Below are positions 52,861 through 63,300 of a DNA stretch of 64,000 nucleotides, in pieces. Position 1 is the first letter of the stretch. Each line of letters starts with the position of its first letter. Source of the stretch: Oreohelix idahoensis (taxonomy: Eukaryota; Mollusca; Gastropoda; Stylommatophora; Oreohelicidae); NCBI GenBank assembly GCA_024509875.1, contig JAMPIV010012446.1:124001-188000 (forward strand), written 5' to 3'. Below the pieces are notes generated by a model. It did no database searches. It was given only the letters and a program-made list of their open reading frames with translations, and was not told where the DNA came from. Both the position numbers and the translations under genes were made by a program.

Positions 52861-54234
52861 ATTTGAGCTGAAGTGGTAACTTGCCACCCTTATCGACACC
52901 TGGTATTAAAGTGCAAGATGTAGGTGTCTTCTCTGATTTAGGATGTTGCTGTGTATGTGGTAGTGGAACAGTTCACAGGGTTATCACACAGGCAACATGA
53001 CGTGTAGAGTCATAGAAAGGGTAACTTCGTTGTATAAGTTTCTTCCATTTATTGCACGCCACAAAACAGTCATGATACTTATGACATCAACATAGTTAAC
53101 GAGTTCAGCAAGATGATATGGCACATTGAAAACAATTTCTGTAGTCAGCAATGACAGCTGTTGTATATATGCGTCATAAGACATCACAGTTCAATAGATT
53201 CAGAAATTCATAAATCATAGAGTTCTAGTTCGTGAAGCTGTATAAATAATAATAATTTCTATAACTTCTGCAACAGTGTCAGCTACAGATCTTCAATGTT
53301 CATAAACAATAATAAATGCTCCCATTCTGATGCTAGCAGATCAGTTGTATACAATAAGTCCGTTCACTGTCTGCACGTGAATAGCATACATGGCTACAGG
53401 TCAGCTCGACCTTTATAATGTTCCTAAGTCTAACCATCTGACTTGGACGTGATCTCTGATATAACGAATCCTGGAACACAGACAATAGTCTTGTTGGTCT
53501 AGAGCGACCCATATATATTTAACTAGTTCAGGTATACAGATACCGGTGACTTAATCCTAGTCAAAGTACCTCTCCATTTTGCATCACACAGGCGAGCAAA
53601 TAGGCGACAAAATGACGAACCTCTAGATGATAGCATAAAGTTCGATACAAGAGGAATTACCTTATTTCGGAAAATCAACCATGAACATATGCCTCCAGGC
53701 AGGCTTGAATAATACTGGGAAATAGTCTAGTTAGCTAACTAACTCACAAAGACACTGTATTTCCCTCAGAAAATCACAAGACGCAGGTCGCGTCTGCTCG
53801 CTTCTTAAACCATTTCTCAACTGCCGAACTGGGCGGAACACACAGAACGAACTCCCAGCTTTTGACATGCGCAGAACGACAATCTCTGAGTTGCCGTTCA
53901 CAATAAGACGATTCTAAGAACATTCGAGATAAAAGTCTTACACAGTCGCGCCTTTTATGGTCATGAAAAGAAGCGTTAAGAAAGGTTTCAGACATCTACC
54001 ATAGTTGACTGGTACTACCAAATAAGGAGATGTGGTCACGCTTCGTTCAAGAAATTATAGACCGAACGTGTCTCTATACAAGAGAAGGCAAACTCCTAAA
54101 AAATTGTAGTTTCGATAACTCGGATTATGTCCCTTTGACCATAGAAAACATAATACACACTTCAGTCAAAAAAATGATCATACATATGAAAAATGTTTAT
54201 ACAAACGAAAAATAATAATGATCCGTGCGTAACA
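52849..54234 (-). repeat. 5' LTR of element C
   Basis: 1386 bp, ending GCGTAACA and followed by the target repeat CTTAT. Promoter and start sites are presumably here, but no element can be assigned with confidence. Confidence 0.92.
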
Positions 54235-54394
54235 CTTATGCTCATTCTTCATTGAATAAACATACACATATACTCTGTCTTCGTTGTATAAACAAATGTA
54301 CATGCACTATCTTTCTTTTATGTGACGCAAAACATAACACACTCAAAATAACCCCTATGTGAATGCTTCTGTTCCCTGTTTTTACATTTTCTTA

Positions 54395-55062
54395 CTTCTA
54401 GAGATTGACTACTAGCAGTTCTAGATAGAGCAGTGCTTCGTAACCTGGAGTTCAGGCACCCCATGGGGGTGCAAAGGCATGCCAGATATTTTATAAGGCA
54501 AATCATCATAAATGCTCAGAATTTATAATACTCAAAACTCAACTAATTTGTACAAAAACAGAGCACTGACAACAATTAGATACAGAGGCTTAGTCATATT
54601 TTGTAAACAACATTTTCTCACGCCATACTTTTATCTTTTTCTTGCGTGCTAGAAGATAATGGGGTGTGAGGCTTCTTAATGTGCTTTAAAAGGGGTACGA
54701 GGCTTCTTAAAATGCTGTAAAGCTTAAGATGCTTTAAGAGGGGTGTGAGGCTTCTTAAGATGCTGTAAAGAGGTGCGAGGCTTCTTAAGATGCTGTAAAG
54801 GGGTGTGAGGTTTCTTAAGATGCTGTAAAGAGGTGCAAGGTTTCTTAAGAAGCTGTAAAGGGGTGCAAGGTTTCTTAAGATGCTGTAAAGATAAATAGAG
54901 ATTGACTACCACCTGTTCTAGATAGATGTTGCCTACTGGCTATTCTAAATAGAGATTGACAAGTGTACTGGCTGTTTTAGACAGATATTTACTACTAACT
55001 GTTCTAAATAGAGATTGACTAGTGCACTAGCTGTTTTAAATAGAGATTGACTACTGTACTAC
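54395..55062. repeat. Minisatellites around a hAT-like MITE
   Basis: A ~34-bp unit (TTCTAAATAGAGATTGACTA...) occurs at 54400-54428 and again at 54890-55062. Between them, from 54429, is a segment starting CAGTGCTTCGTAACC, a hAT-like end, flanked by similar AGATAGAG/AAATAGAG. Its right part (54660-54892) is a second array of ~30-bp units (GGGGTGTGAGGCTTCTTAAG...). The 30-bp period keeps a frame open on the - strand, but the result (LQHLKKP repeats) is not a credible protein. Confidence 0.65.
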
Positions 55063-55065
55063 TAC

Positions 55066-56153
55066 TTACTTAGTCGTTCCCCTTCTACCGTGAGGTGTAG
55101 AGGTTTGGAAGAGAGAGCGCCAGACTATCCTATCGGCTGTCTTTCTCTTGGCCTGGTTCCATTCTAGTCCTCGATCCTTCAAAGATTGTCTAATGTTGTC
55201 CTCCCAGCGGACTCTGGGTCGTCCTCGGGGTCTGGATCCTTGGCTCTTTGGTTCCCATGCTTGTCGTGGTATCACCTTCCTCAGATACCTCATTTCTGAG
55301 GTTTGGATCTGGCTTTTATGGGTTGTAGTCATTGCCCATGACTCGCATCCATATGTCAAGACTGGGACATAGGTGGAGCGGTATACAGCCATCTTCGTTT
55401 TCTTACCAACCTCTCTCTTGCTGAGGAATCCTCGATTTATGGCCTGAAAAAGTCTCCCAGCTGCTGCTTTTCGAGTGGCCAACTCTTCTTTGATGCCTCC
55501 CTTTCGGTCTATAATAGCTCCGAGGTATTTAAAGTGGTCGACCTGCTCCAGGACCTGTTCTCCCAGCTTAATCTGATGTTTTCTTTCTTCTCGTGATATC
55601 ACCATGGATTTTGTTTTAGAGCTGCTTATGACCATCCCTCTCTTCTCCAGCTCTTCCTTCCAGACTTGCAGGTTGGATTGGAGATGTGCCTTGATTTAGC
55701 AATCAGGGCAACATCATCAGCAAATGCCAGCTCCGAAATATAGACCTGTCTCATCTTCCAGTACCCCACTGAATACTTTCTTGTTCTCTCCTTACATGCC
55801 TTGATGACATCGTCCATAAGGAGTATGAAGAGGTAAGGTGATAGGATATCACCTTGTCTTACACCAGTGGTGGTCCTGAACTCTTCTGACTTATGGTTTG
55901 CTGTCCTCACATAATTTCTGCAAGACTTGTAGAAGCTCTGTATAGCATGAATCAGAGGTGCTGGAATATTCTTCCTTGCCAAACAGTCCCAAAGTTTGCT
56001 CCAGGGGACCCTGTCAAACGCCTTTTCCAGATCTATGAAACAAAGATGGATCTCACTCTTATACTCAAGGGCCTTTTCACTCAGCTGTCTGAGTGTGAAG
56101 ATTAGGTCTTGAGTACTTCGGTTTGCTCGGAATCCGCACTGGACCTCATCCAA
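55066..56153 (-). pseudogene. LINE E reverse transcriptase and C-terminus
   Basis: 56153-55626 carries QCGFRANRSTQDLIFTLRQL, FIDLEKAFDRVPW, RQGDILSPYLF and the catalytic FADDVALIAKS. 55635-55066 continues in another frame with MVISREERKHQIKLG, YLGAIIDRKGG, LTYGCESWAMT and GRPRVRWEDNI, then a stop in the TAAGTAAG tail. One frame break near 55640 and an upstream break near 56160 disable it. Confidence 0.82.
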
Positions 56154-56391
56154 TTGTGGCTCAGCTAGGCGTCGGAGTCTCTGCTCTAGGATTCTAGAGT
56201 AGATTTTACCAGGGACACTGAGAAGGGATATGCCTCTATGGTTTCCACATTGTCTATTGTCAACCTTTTTGAAACTTGTTATGACGGCAATCTCCCAATC
56301 CTTTGGTATGGTCTTGTTGCACCAAGCTGCCTGTAGGACCCTTAGGAGTAATAGTCGCCTGATGCTCCCATGTACTTAACCAATTCTGGTG

Positions 56392-57831
56392 TTATACCAT
56401 CATGCCCTGCTGCTTTGCCCATCTTGATTTTCTCCAGTGCTGCCTCAGTTCTTCCATCTTTATGTCATCTTCACCATCATTGGTTTTCTCTTCTGTGCTA
56501 GTGGTTATCATTTCTGATGCTTCATCATGCTCACCATCCAGGAGTTCTGAGAAATATTCTTTCCATCTTTCCATTACTTCCTTCGGGGCAGTAAGCAATT
56601 TGCCTTGCTTGTCCTTTATAAATTTGAGAGGGCATTGTTTTTCTTTCCTCATGTTCTTTAGGGTCTTATAGAACAATTTCTGGTTTTCTTGTGCATCTTT
56701 TTCTAGCTTTTCTCCAAATCTTCCCAGGACTTCTGTTTTGCTGCTAGCACTTTGTTCTTTGCTTCTGTTCTGAGTGTCACATATTCTCTATATTTTTCCA
56801 TTTGTCCTGTTGTGTTTTTAGCTCCTAAGTATTGTTTCCATGCCATTTTCTTCTCTCTTATTTTCTCTTTGACTTCCTCTGTCCACCAAGGTGTCCTCTT
56901 TCTCTTGGTTCCCAAGTCGGACTTCACCGCATGCTTCTGCAGCAGCTGTCTTTATGATATCCTTGAATTTATTCCAGAGGGTTTCCAAGTCATCAGGTCG
57001 TTCTTCTGTGTTGCTCACTGCTGTAGCAATAAGCCCTGATATTGGTCTTAATTTCTGGCTCTCTCAGCTTGTAGGTCCTAATGCTCATTTCTCCTGCTCG
57101 TTTACTTGGTTTCTTGCGTGATGTTGGGCAGTTCCTAGGCTGAGCAACTCTTTCAGTTGTTCGTTTGATTGTTAGCAGGTAGTGATCATTCCAATCTCTG
57201 GCCCCCTCCAGACTCTTGCATCTCGGACATATTTGAATGAGCTTCTCCGAACAATGGCATAGTCGATCACTGACTTCTCATTCTTTGTTGGTTCACATCT
57301 AGTGTATGCATGTATGCGCTTATGGGGGAACTTTGTGTTTGTAATGATCAGATTCTGCTCACTGCAGAATCTAAGGAGTCGCTTTCCATTGTCATTGAGA
57401 GTATCTTCTCCATATCTTCCGATAACTCCACCCCATCTAGCATGGTCATTTCCAACTCTGGCATTAAAATCTCCGAGCATGATAACTTCATCTAGGCAGT
57501 CATCCACTGTCCTTTGAAGCAGCTCGAAGAATTCCTCCTTGACCTCTGCTCTCTCATCCTCATTTGGCCCATACACTATGACCAGGTTGACTATGGTTTC
57601 TCCTTCTTTTAGTTTTACAACCATAATGCGCTCCGAGACAAAGTTCCATCCCTTGATACTATCTTTTTGATTTTGGGCCACAATGCAACCCACGCCCCCT
57701 TTAGCTCTTTCAGATATGGGTACACCACTGTAGAGCAGCGTGTTGCCATCGAGATCCATGACTCCTTGTCCTTTTTTCTTTGTTTCCGTTATAGCCAGGA
57801 TTTCTAGTTTTGCTTTCCTCATCTCTTCCAC
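56392..57831 (-). pseudogene. LINE E endonuclease and linker
   Basis: 57831-57172 is an AP-like endonuclease: AITETKKKG, VYGPNEDERAE, MLGDFNARVG and TRCEPTKNEKSVIDYAIV. The final ..NDHYLL block is in a neighbouring frame (near 57180), which shows a one-base loss. 56927-56703 and 56676-56392 hold the basic linker and the DKQGKLLTAPKEVMERWKEY region that leads into reverse transcriptase. Confidence 0.8.
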
Positions 57832-57925
57832 CAGCTCCTCTTCCTTCCCATTTATACTTCTTGTGTTCCAAGTTCCATAAGTCGTAGTCCGTAGTCCGTT
57901 CCAGTTCTTTCTTAGCTATTTTAGT

Positions 57926-58209
57926 TATGCAGGTGCTGTGTCCTGGAATGCTTTACCAAAATCTGTCAAAACTAACAGCTACACCTTCAAAAGAAATTTA
58001 CATTCACATATCAAGGTCATATAAACTTAAACATGACAACTAACTGATAAAGCTCTGCTTCACTTAATGTAGTGTTTACATGAATATTTACTGGTTAATG
58101 TTATTATTTTAAATTTAAATGTGTAATTGTTTAACTCTTCCCCCTCCCCCGTCTCTGAGTTTCATTAGGGAAAGAATTGTTAAAATTAACTAATTACTGT
58201 TGTAGCTCT
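57926..58209 (+). mobile_element. CR1-like LINE 3' end, left part
   Basis: 57926-58024 encodes YAGAVSWNALPKSVKT and a FKRNLHSHIK tail before a stop. This is the C-terminal signature of CR1/L2-type LINEs (WN.LP followed by SFK..L..H). It is followed by 3' UTR that continues at 61557 beyond LINE E2 and ends at about 61758 in AATAAAGATTTCATTGATTGAT. Confidence 0.7.
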
Positions 58210-58366
58210 TCTTCTTCTTTGATCCTTAGCCGCCAACCGTCAAAGCAGTCAGTGGCCATCATGCCTAGTGGCGTCTTGTAGGGCAACAACAAATTTATTC
58301 CACTTTGCTCGGTCGGTGGCCATCCTTCATACAGTGACCCAACTCTGGTTCATTTTTTGCAATTGA

Positions 58367-59598
58367 CTAAGCATGTGGCATCTCTTCCTCGGCACAGTGC
58401 TCCTGCCACATAGTGATTTTTTCGTCTGTATAAGGCCTTTCAGTCTGTTGTATTTTCTCCTTCAGTTTTGGGTCCAAAGCATAGCTGTTCTTGTGATGGC
58501 ATCGGGGTCTCTTCTGAGGACATGGCCAACCCAGCTCCAGCGTCTGCCAGCTATGATTGTGTGCATGTCCTCTTGCTTGCTCCGAGTAAGCAGATCTTGG
58601 TTGGTGATGGTATTCGGCCAAAAGATTCTGTGAATTTTTCTTAGGCATGTTGTGTGAAAAGAGGACAATTTCAACATTTCCTTCTCTGTAACTCTCCAAC
58701 ATTCCGCACCATAGAGAAGCACACAGCTCTGATATAATCTTAATTTTGTGCTTGTGCTGTATTGAGAGGACTTCCAGATGTTGTTTAGGCTAAAAAAGGC
58801 TGTTCTTGCTTTGTTCATTCTGTTGTTGATGTCTTTGCTTACCCCGCCGTCTGGTGTTACTATGCATCCTAGGTATGTGAAGGTGTCTGTCTATACCAGT
58901 TGCTGATTCCTTACTGATATGGGCTCAGGGATGCTCACATTGAGCGTCATGACCTCTGACTTCTTTAAAATTGATGTTCAAGCCCACCTGCTGGCTATAC
59001 TTATTAAGTCTATCCGTTTTTTCCTGGATGTGTTGATGTGAATGTGTTAGTAGTGCAATGTCATCTGCATATTCCAGATCTTCCAATGTAGAAAATGTAG
59101 TCCATCTTATTCCTCTTGGACTGCCCTCTGTTGTCTGGCGCATCACCCAGTCTATGACTGTTAAAAATAGAGTGGTTGATAAGGGGCATCCCTGTCGTAC
59201 TCCTGTCTTCACCTCAAAGGTTAGGTTGCTCTGACCAACGTAAAGTTGGCATAGAGGCTTTTTATGATTGATACTATGCAGCTTGGAATTCCATAAGCCC
59301 TCAGTATTTTCCATAAACTGTCCCTATGTATACTGTCAAACGCCTTTTCAAAATCAACGAAATTAATGTACAGCTGTCTTTGCCATTCTGAGCACTGCTC
59401 TATAATGTTCCTGAGAGTAAATATATGATCTACACATCTTCTGTTCTTTCTAAATCCTGCTTGTTCTTTCCCCAGTTTGTGGTCTACTGCTTTTGAAATT
59501 CTCTGTATAATTATCCTGCCTAGTATTTTGCTAAGAACTGAGAGAAGAGTGATTCCTCTCCAATTATTGCAGTCTGCAAGATCTCCCTTCTTGGGCAA
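58367..59598 (-). pseudogene. E2 reverse transcriptase and C-terminus, broken
   Basis: 59598-59221 holds KKGDLADCNNWRGITLLSVL, QAGFRKNRRCVDH and FVDFEKAFDSI. 59314-58925 holds RQGCPLSTTLFLTV and the catalytic YADDIALL. 58818-58367 holds the C-terminal YGAECWRVTEKE and WVGHVLRRDP region in two frames. Breaks near 59240, 58940 and 58460. Close to LINE D at 35177-37147. Confidence 0.82.
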
Positions 59599-59937
59599 TT
59601 TGACAATTATTCCTTTGTTCCACTCTGTTGGTGTTGTCCCTGTTTTCCAGACTTGTGCAAATAGTGGTTCTAATAGTTCTGCTGCTAGCTCAGGGTCTGT
59701 CTTAAATAGCTCTGCATTTAAGTTATCATGGCCAGGAGCTTTTCCATTCTTTAACCCTTTGATTGCTGTGATGATTTCTTCTTTTCGTGGAATGTCTGTA
59801 TTAACATCTAGATCGTTTTCAGCCTCAGGAACATTCAGTTGTGTCTCTGGTGGTTCCTTGTTCAGAGTTTCTCTGAAATGCTCTGCCCATCTTGTTTCCT
59901 GTCCCTCTGCTGTCGTGATGAGATTTTCTTGCTTATC

Positions 59938-61299
59938 TCATACTAATGTAATATTGTTTGCACCTCGTTTTCCGCTGATGAATTTAGTTATTTTGTATAC
60001 TGTGCTTTGTTCATTTCTCAGTGCTGTCTCTTCTGCCTGTCTTGCAAGATCATCTAGGAAATTCCTTTTGTTGGCTTGGGTTTGGCGTTTAACTTCCTTG
60101 TCCAGCTGACTGTACTGTTCGCTATATAGTTGCTTTAACCTGGGGGACTTCGCTTCTGTTTTCTTTCTTTTCATTTCCTTTCTCATCGTTATGGTGTTTA
60201 ATTTTTCTGGTGTTTCTGGTGTTATCCAGTCTTGCTTCTTCCTTTCCTGGAATTCCAAGCATGATTTGCTGCTTTCCTTATATATTGTTGAAATGGTGTT
60301 GAATTTCTGGTCTATATCATCAGTCAATGTCTTTTCCTGACTTTTGGCAAATTGATATCGTTTCTTTATGTCAGCCGCAAAAGCTTTTCTAGTAAGGGGG
60401 TCCTTCAATTTGCTGATGTCAAACCTTTTCTGTGTAGTTACAGTTGGTCCAGCTCTTCTTAGTTTCACTTTCAGTTTTGCTACTACTAAATGGTGATCAC
60501 TTCCCACATCTGCACCTCTTCTTACCTTCACATCTTGTAATGCATGTCTCCATCTACCGTTAATCATGATGTGGTCTATCTGGTTTCTGTCCCGACCATT
60601 TGGTGATTCCCATGTTAATTTGTGAATTTCTTTATGTGGGAAAAGTGTTCCTCCAATGACCAGGTTGTTAATGCTACAGAAACTTATTAGTTTATCCCCA
60701 TTTTCGTTTGCTGTTCTGCTGCAGCATTTCCCCATTACTCTTTCATTATATGTATTGTGTGTACCAACTTTCGCATTGAGGTCTCCCATTACTATAATAA
60801 GATCATATCTAGGTATGTCTTCCATTTCTTTCTGCAGTTGTTGATAGAATTCATCCTTGACCTCTTCATCGCTGTCATTCGTTGGTGCGTAGCATTATAT
60901 TATTGTAGTATTGGTGAATCTCCCTCTCAATCTTAATCTTATCAGTCTGTTGTTGATGGGTTTCCATTCCAGTAATTTCCTTTCTGTAGAATAATGGCTA
61001 CACCTTCATTATGCTGTCCATCCTCTCTTCCAGAGTAAAGTACTGTTTCTCCTGTTGCTGTTTTAACTTTTCCTGCCCCTGCCCTCGCTTATCCCTAGAA
61101 TGTGTAATCTATAGTTTCTCATTTCTGCCGTGACCTGTTTTAGTTTACCCGTCTCGTTCATTGTCCTGACATTCCAAAATCCTATTCTTGTATCATGTTT
61201 TGCGGTCAGGACGTCCATTTTCATGTCAGTGGCTTCCTTTCGGCTTTCACCACTGACAGTCATACGAGCCTCAGACTCCGGATGTCCGTCCCACAGCAA
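59938..61299 (-). pseudogene. E2 endonuclease and linker, broken
   Basis: 61299-61063 starts the endonuclease (TRIGFWNVRTMNETGKLKQV, then LGISE). A broken section follows at 60830-61060. 60825-59938 continues with VMGDLNAKVGTHNT, FPHKEIHKLTW, NQIDHIMINGRWR and the SDHHLVVAKLKVKL end, then the basic linker shared with LINE D. Catalytic positions appear retained, but the frame is split. Confidence 0.8.
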
Positions 61300-61545
61300 A
61301 GTTTGTTCATTTGTTGTTGTTTCCGTAACTTCATTACTTTTTACACAGACAGGGGTGTCAGCCCTATGCTAAAACCCCCAACCTGGAGGACCATGGTGTC
61401 TGCTTTAGTCTGACCCCTGCCCATGCAAACCTGTCCAGCTTGGTAGAACCTTCCAGGAGTAAAACTCCCGCTGGCATAGCTCTGGGGGTAATCAGGGTAC
61501 GCAAGCCGCCATACCTCGACAAGGTATTGACACCGGTGATGGCAG
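61300..61545 (-). other. 5' untranslated region of E2
   Basis: Non-coding 5' end of the LINE, with GC-rich blocks (AGCGGGAGTTTTACTCCTGG, CAGGTTGGGGGTTTTAGC) that can form short hairpins. A promoter is expected here in an RTE-like element but cannot be located. Confidence 0.5.
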
Positions 61546-61556
61546 GTTGTAGCTCT

Positions 61557-61758
61557 GTAATGTGCAAAAAACGTCAGTTTTCTTCAATGCATCTGTTTTT
61601 CACTATAATTAATTTATTTCTGTGTCCTTGATCTTAATAATGACCTATTCTTTCTTTCTTCTTTTATTCATTAAATTTTATTACAGCAGAGCAGAAATGT
61701 AAAAAGGCAATTATGCCTCTTTCTTTATCCTGTTAAAATAAAGATTTCATTGATTGAT
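61557..61758 (+). mobile_element. CR1-like LINE 3' UTR, right part
   Basis: Continuation of 58025-58209 after E2 is removed. It ends in an AATAAA-containing sequence and a short ATTGATTGAT tail typical of CR1/L2-like LINE ends. Confidence 0.6.
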
Positions 61759-63160
61759 CATGGAAGCAGTGTTCGTTCTTTATTCATGACAACTAGTTCT
61801 CTGATAATGTCTATTGTTCTCTGTTCAGCTTGTCTGGATGTAACTTACTGGACTTCTCCCTCCAGGGTGTATAAATTTGACCAAGACTGTGCTGATACCA
61901 ATTCCTTACTCATGGGTTAACTCTGTACTTCATAGCAATGCCACTGGCCCAACTGCACTTGGCCTATCTCTATAACTGTTTCATCTACACACTTCACTTG
62001 TCTAAGCTTGATATGCGTAGTTTCTCTTCTTTAACTAATGCTTGGTAAATACATACCAGCATTGTCGTACAAACAAATTCTTGTATACTTCTTCTGTGAA
62101 GTTTTCTAGACGTATCTATCTGAGAACTGCAGACCACGACTCTAATGACGTCGTGAGAAAAACTTGAATAAGCGTGCTATTGCTGTTTAGCACTATATGG
62201 TGAAGCTTCAGAAACTACTTGGAAGAAGCCTTCTGAACTACATCGTAAAAGCCTGCTGAGCGCGTGTTCTCCCTCTTTAAATAAATAGACTACTCAAAAC
62301 TTCCAGGAGCTCAATTACGTGACTACCGCTCTGAAATCTTCATCTTACTTTCTACTGACATAAATATGATTACTTTCCTTAGACTACCTGCTACATTTTA
62401 AGAAAATGGGAAGAAGAACAGAATTAAAGAATCTATTTTTAAAAATTGCAACACCATTGTATTTTTTAAATCAGTGAGAGAAATTGTAAACTGTTATTGA
62501 AAGTCACTTTGGTAGTGTATTTTAGAGGGTTTGAGGTTGTATGTGGTATTCTGTAATTTGAATATAGTAGAGACTTGAATTTGAAGTACCTGTAATAAAA
62601 TAACATTACTATTATAACTATAAGATACTGTGAATAACAGATTATCATTCTTACTATGGAATAATTTGAATAGTAGATTGCTGTTATGAATATAAGATAC
62701 CTTGGAATAATAGAATTAAAACATAAGAATCTAGTGTCATTTGAGAAGTTGAGCAGTCATTTGAGTATATTCAGTTTCTTGTCCTGAAAATCATATTCAA
62801 TTTATGCAGTAAAACTAAATTTCTGCATTATCAGTGACTTTATAGAGGAGAAGAAGCAGTTCTCCTAATGCAAATTAAACAGTAAACTACAGAAAATATT
62901 GGCCAGCTGGTTAAAAAGTGGGACTATATTTTATTAATGACAGAGTGCATTATGTTACTTTGTTTGGCAGGGTTATTCACAATGAAGGCTATGTTCACTC
63001 ACATTGTAAAAGTTCTTGTAGTTGCAATCTTTTTTTTTTAATACTTGTTTTAAAGATTGGCATATTCTGTCACTATGAAAAAAAAAAATGCAGTTTTTTT
63101 ATTATTTTCTTTATTTTTTTGAACATTTTGAAAAAGATATAGGTTCATTTTCGTGCGTCT
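61759..63160. other. No gene seen
   Basis: AT-rich sequence with no recognised coding frame, splice-bounded acidic exon or repeat edge. T-runs occur near 63030-63120. Confidence 0.4.
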
Positions 63161-63180
63161 GAGGTTTGTTCTGCTAACAA

Positions 63181-63300
63181 CTGACCTGTGCTTGCTTCTC
63201 TATGAAAAATTACTGGGTTTGAAACCTGGTATCATCATACTCTAGTCTACCAAGCTGTAAATGGATACTTGACCAGAACTTAAAAGGATTTAGAGATTAT
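63181..63300 (+). mobile_element. SINE relic
   Basis: A B-box-like GGTTTGAAACC at 63216-63226 is followed by TCTAGTCTACCAAGCTGTAA ATGGATACTTG, matching the body of the SINE at 12189-12430. The A-box part is lost or unrecognisable. Confidence 0.55.

Larger units (their letters stand above)
44077..54234 (-). mobile_element. Gypsy LTR retrotransposon C, Gmr1-like
   Basis: A 10.16-kb element with two 1386-bp LTRs (44077-45462 and 52849-54234; TGATAAGGGTGG...GCGTAACA) that differ at about six sites, flanked by the 5-bp repeat CTTAT (44072-44076 and 54235-54239). The order on the - strand is Gag (~51133-49514), protease (49499-49305), integrase (49020-48141), integrase C-terminus and reverse transcriptase (48162-47119), then reverse transcriptase end and RNase H (47146-46238). 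A purine-rich GGGAGGGTGCGG lies beside the 3' LTR. High LTR identity means recent insertion, yet several frames are broken. It probably moved in trans or was copied from an already defective source. Confidence 0.92.
55063..57895 (-). mobile_element. LINE E, RTE-like, nearly full length, decayed
   Basis: Contains endonuclease, linker, reverse transcriptase and C-terminus in order on the - strand, with a 3' end of ...GGGGAACGACTAAGTAAGT. The 5' limit near 57895 falls just before the endonuclease start (TWNTRSING-like). Four or more frame breaks are present. Its last 47-48 bp are the units inserted at 38559 and 41425. Confidence 0.82.
58210..61545 (-). mobile_element. LINE D family, full-length but decayed copy (E2)
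   Basis: A 3.34-kb insertion flanked by the 11-bp repeat GTTGTAGCTCT (58199-58209 and 61546-61556), within a CR1-like 3' UTR. Its length, endonuclease plus reverse transcriptase layout, and the (GAA)-rich 3' end match an RTE-like element. It shares the reverse transcriptase of LINE D almost word for word and keeps the 5' region that D has lost. Confidence 0.85.

Noticed and set aside
54724..54912. Repeat-containing protein on the - strand
   Set aside because: The frame is open only because the minisatellite period is 30 bp. There is no start context or similarity.
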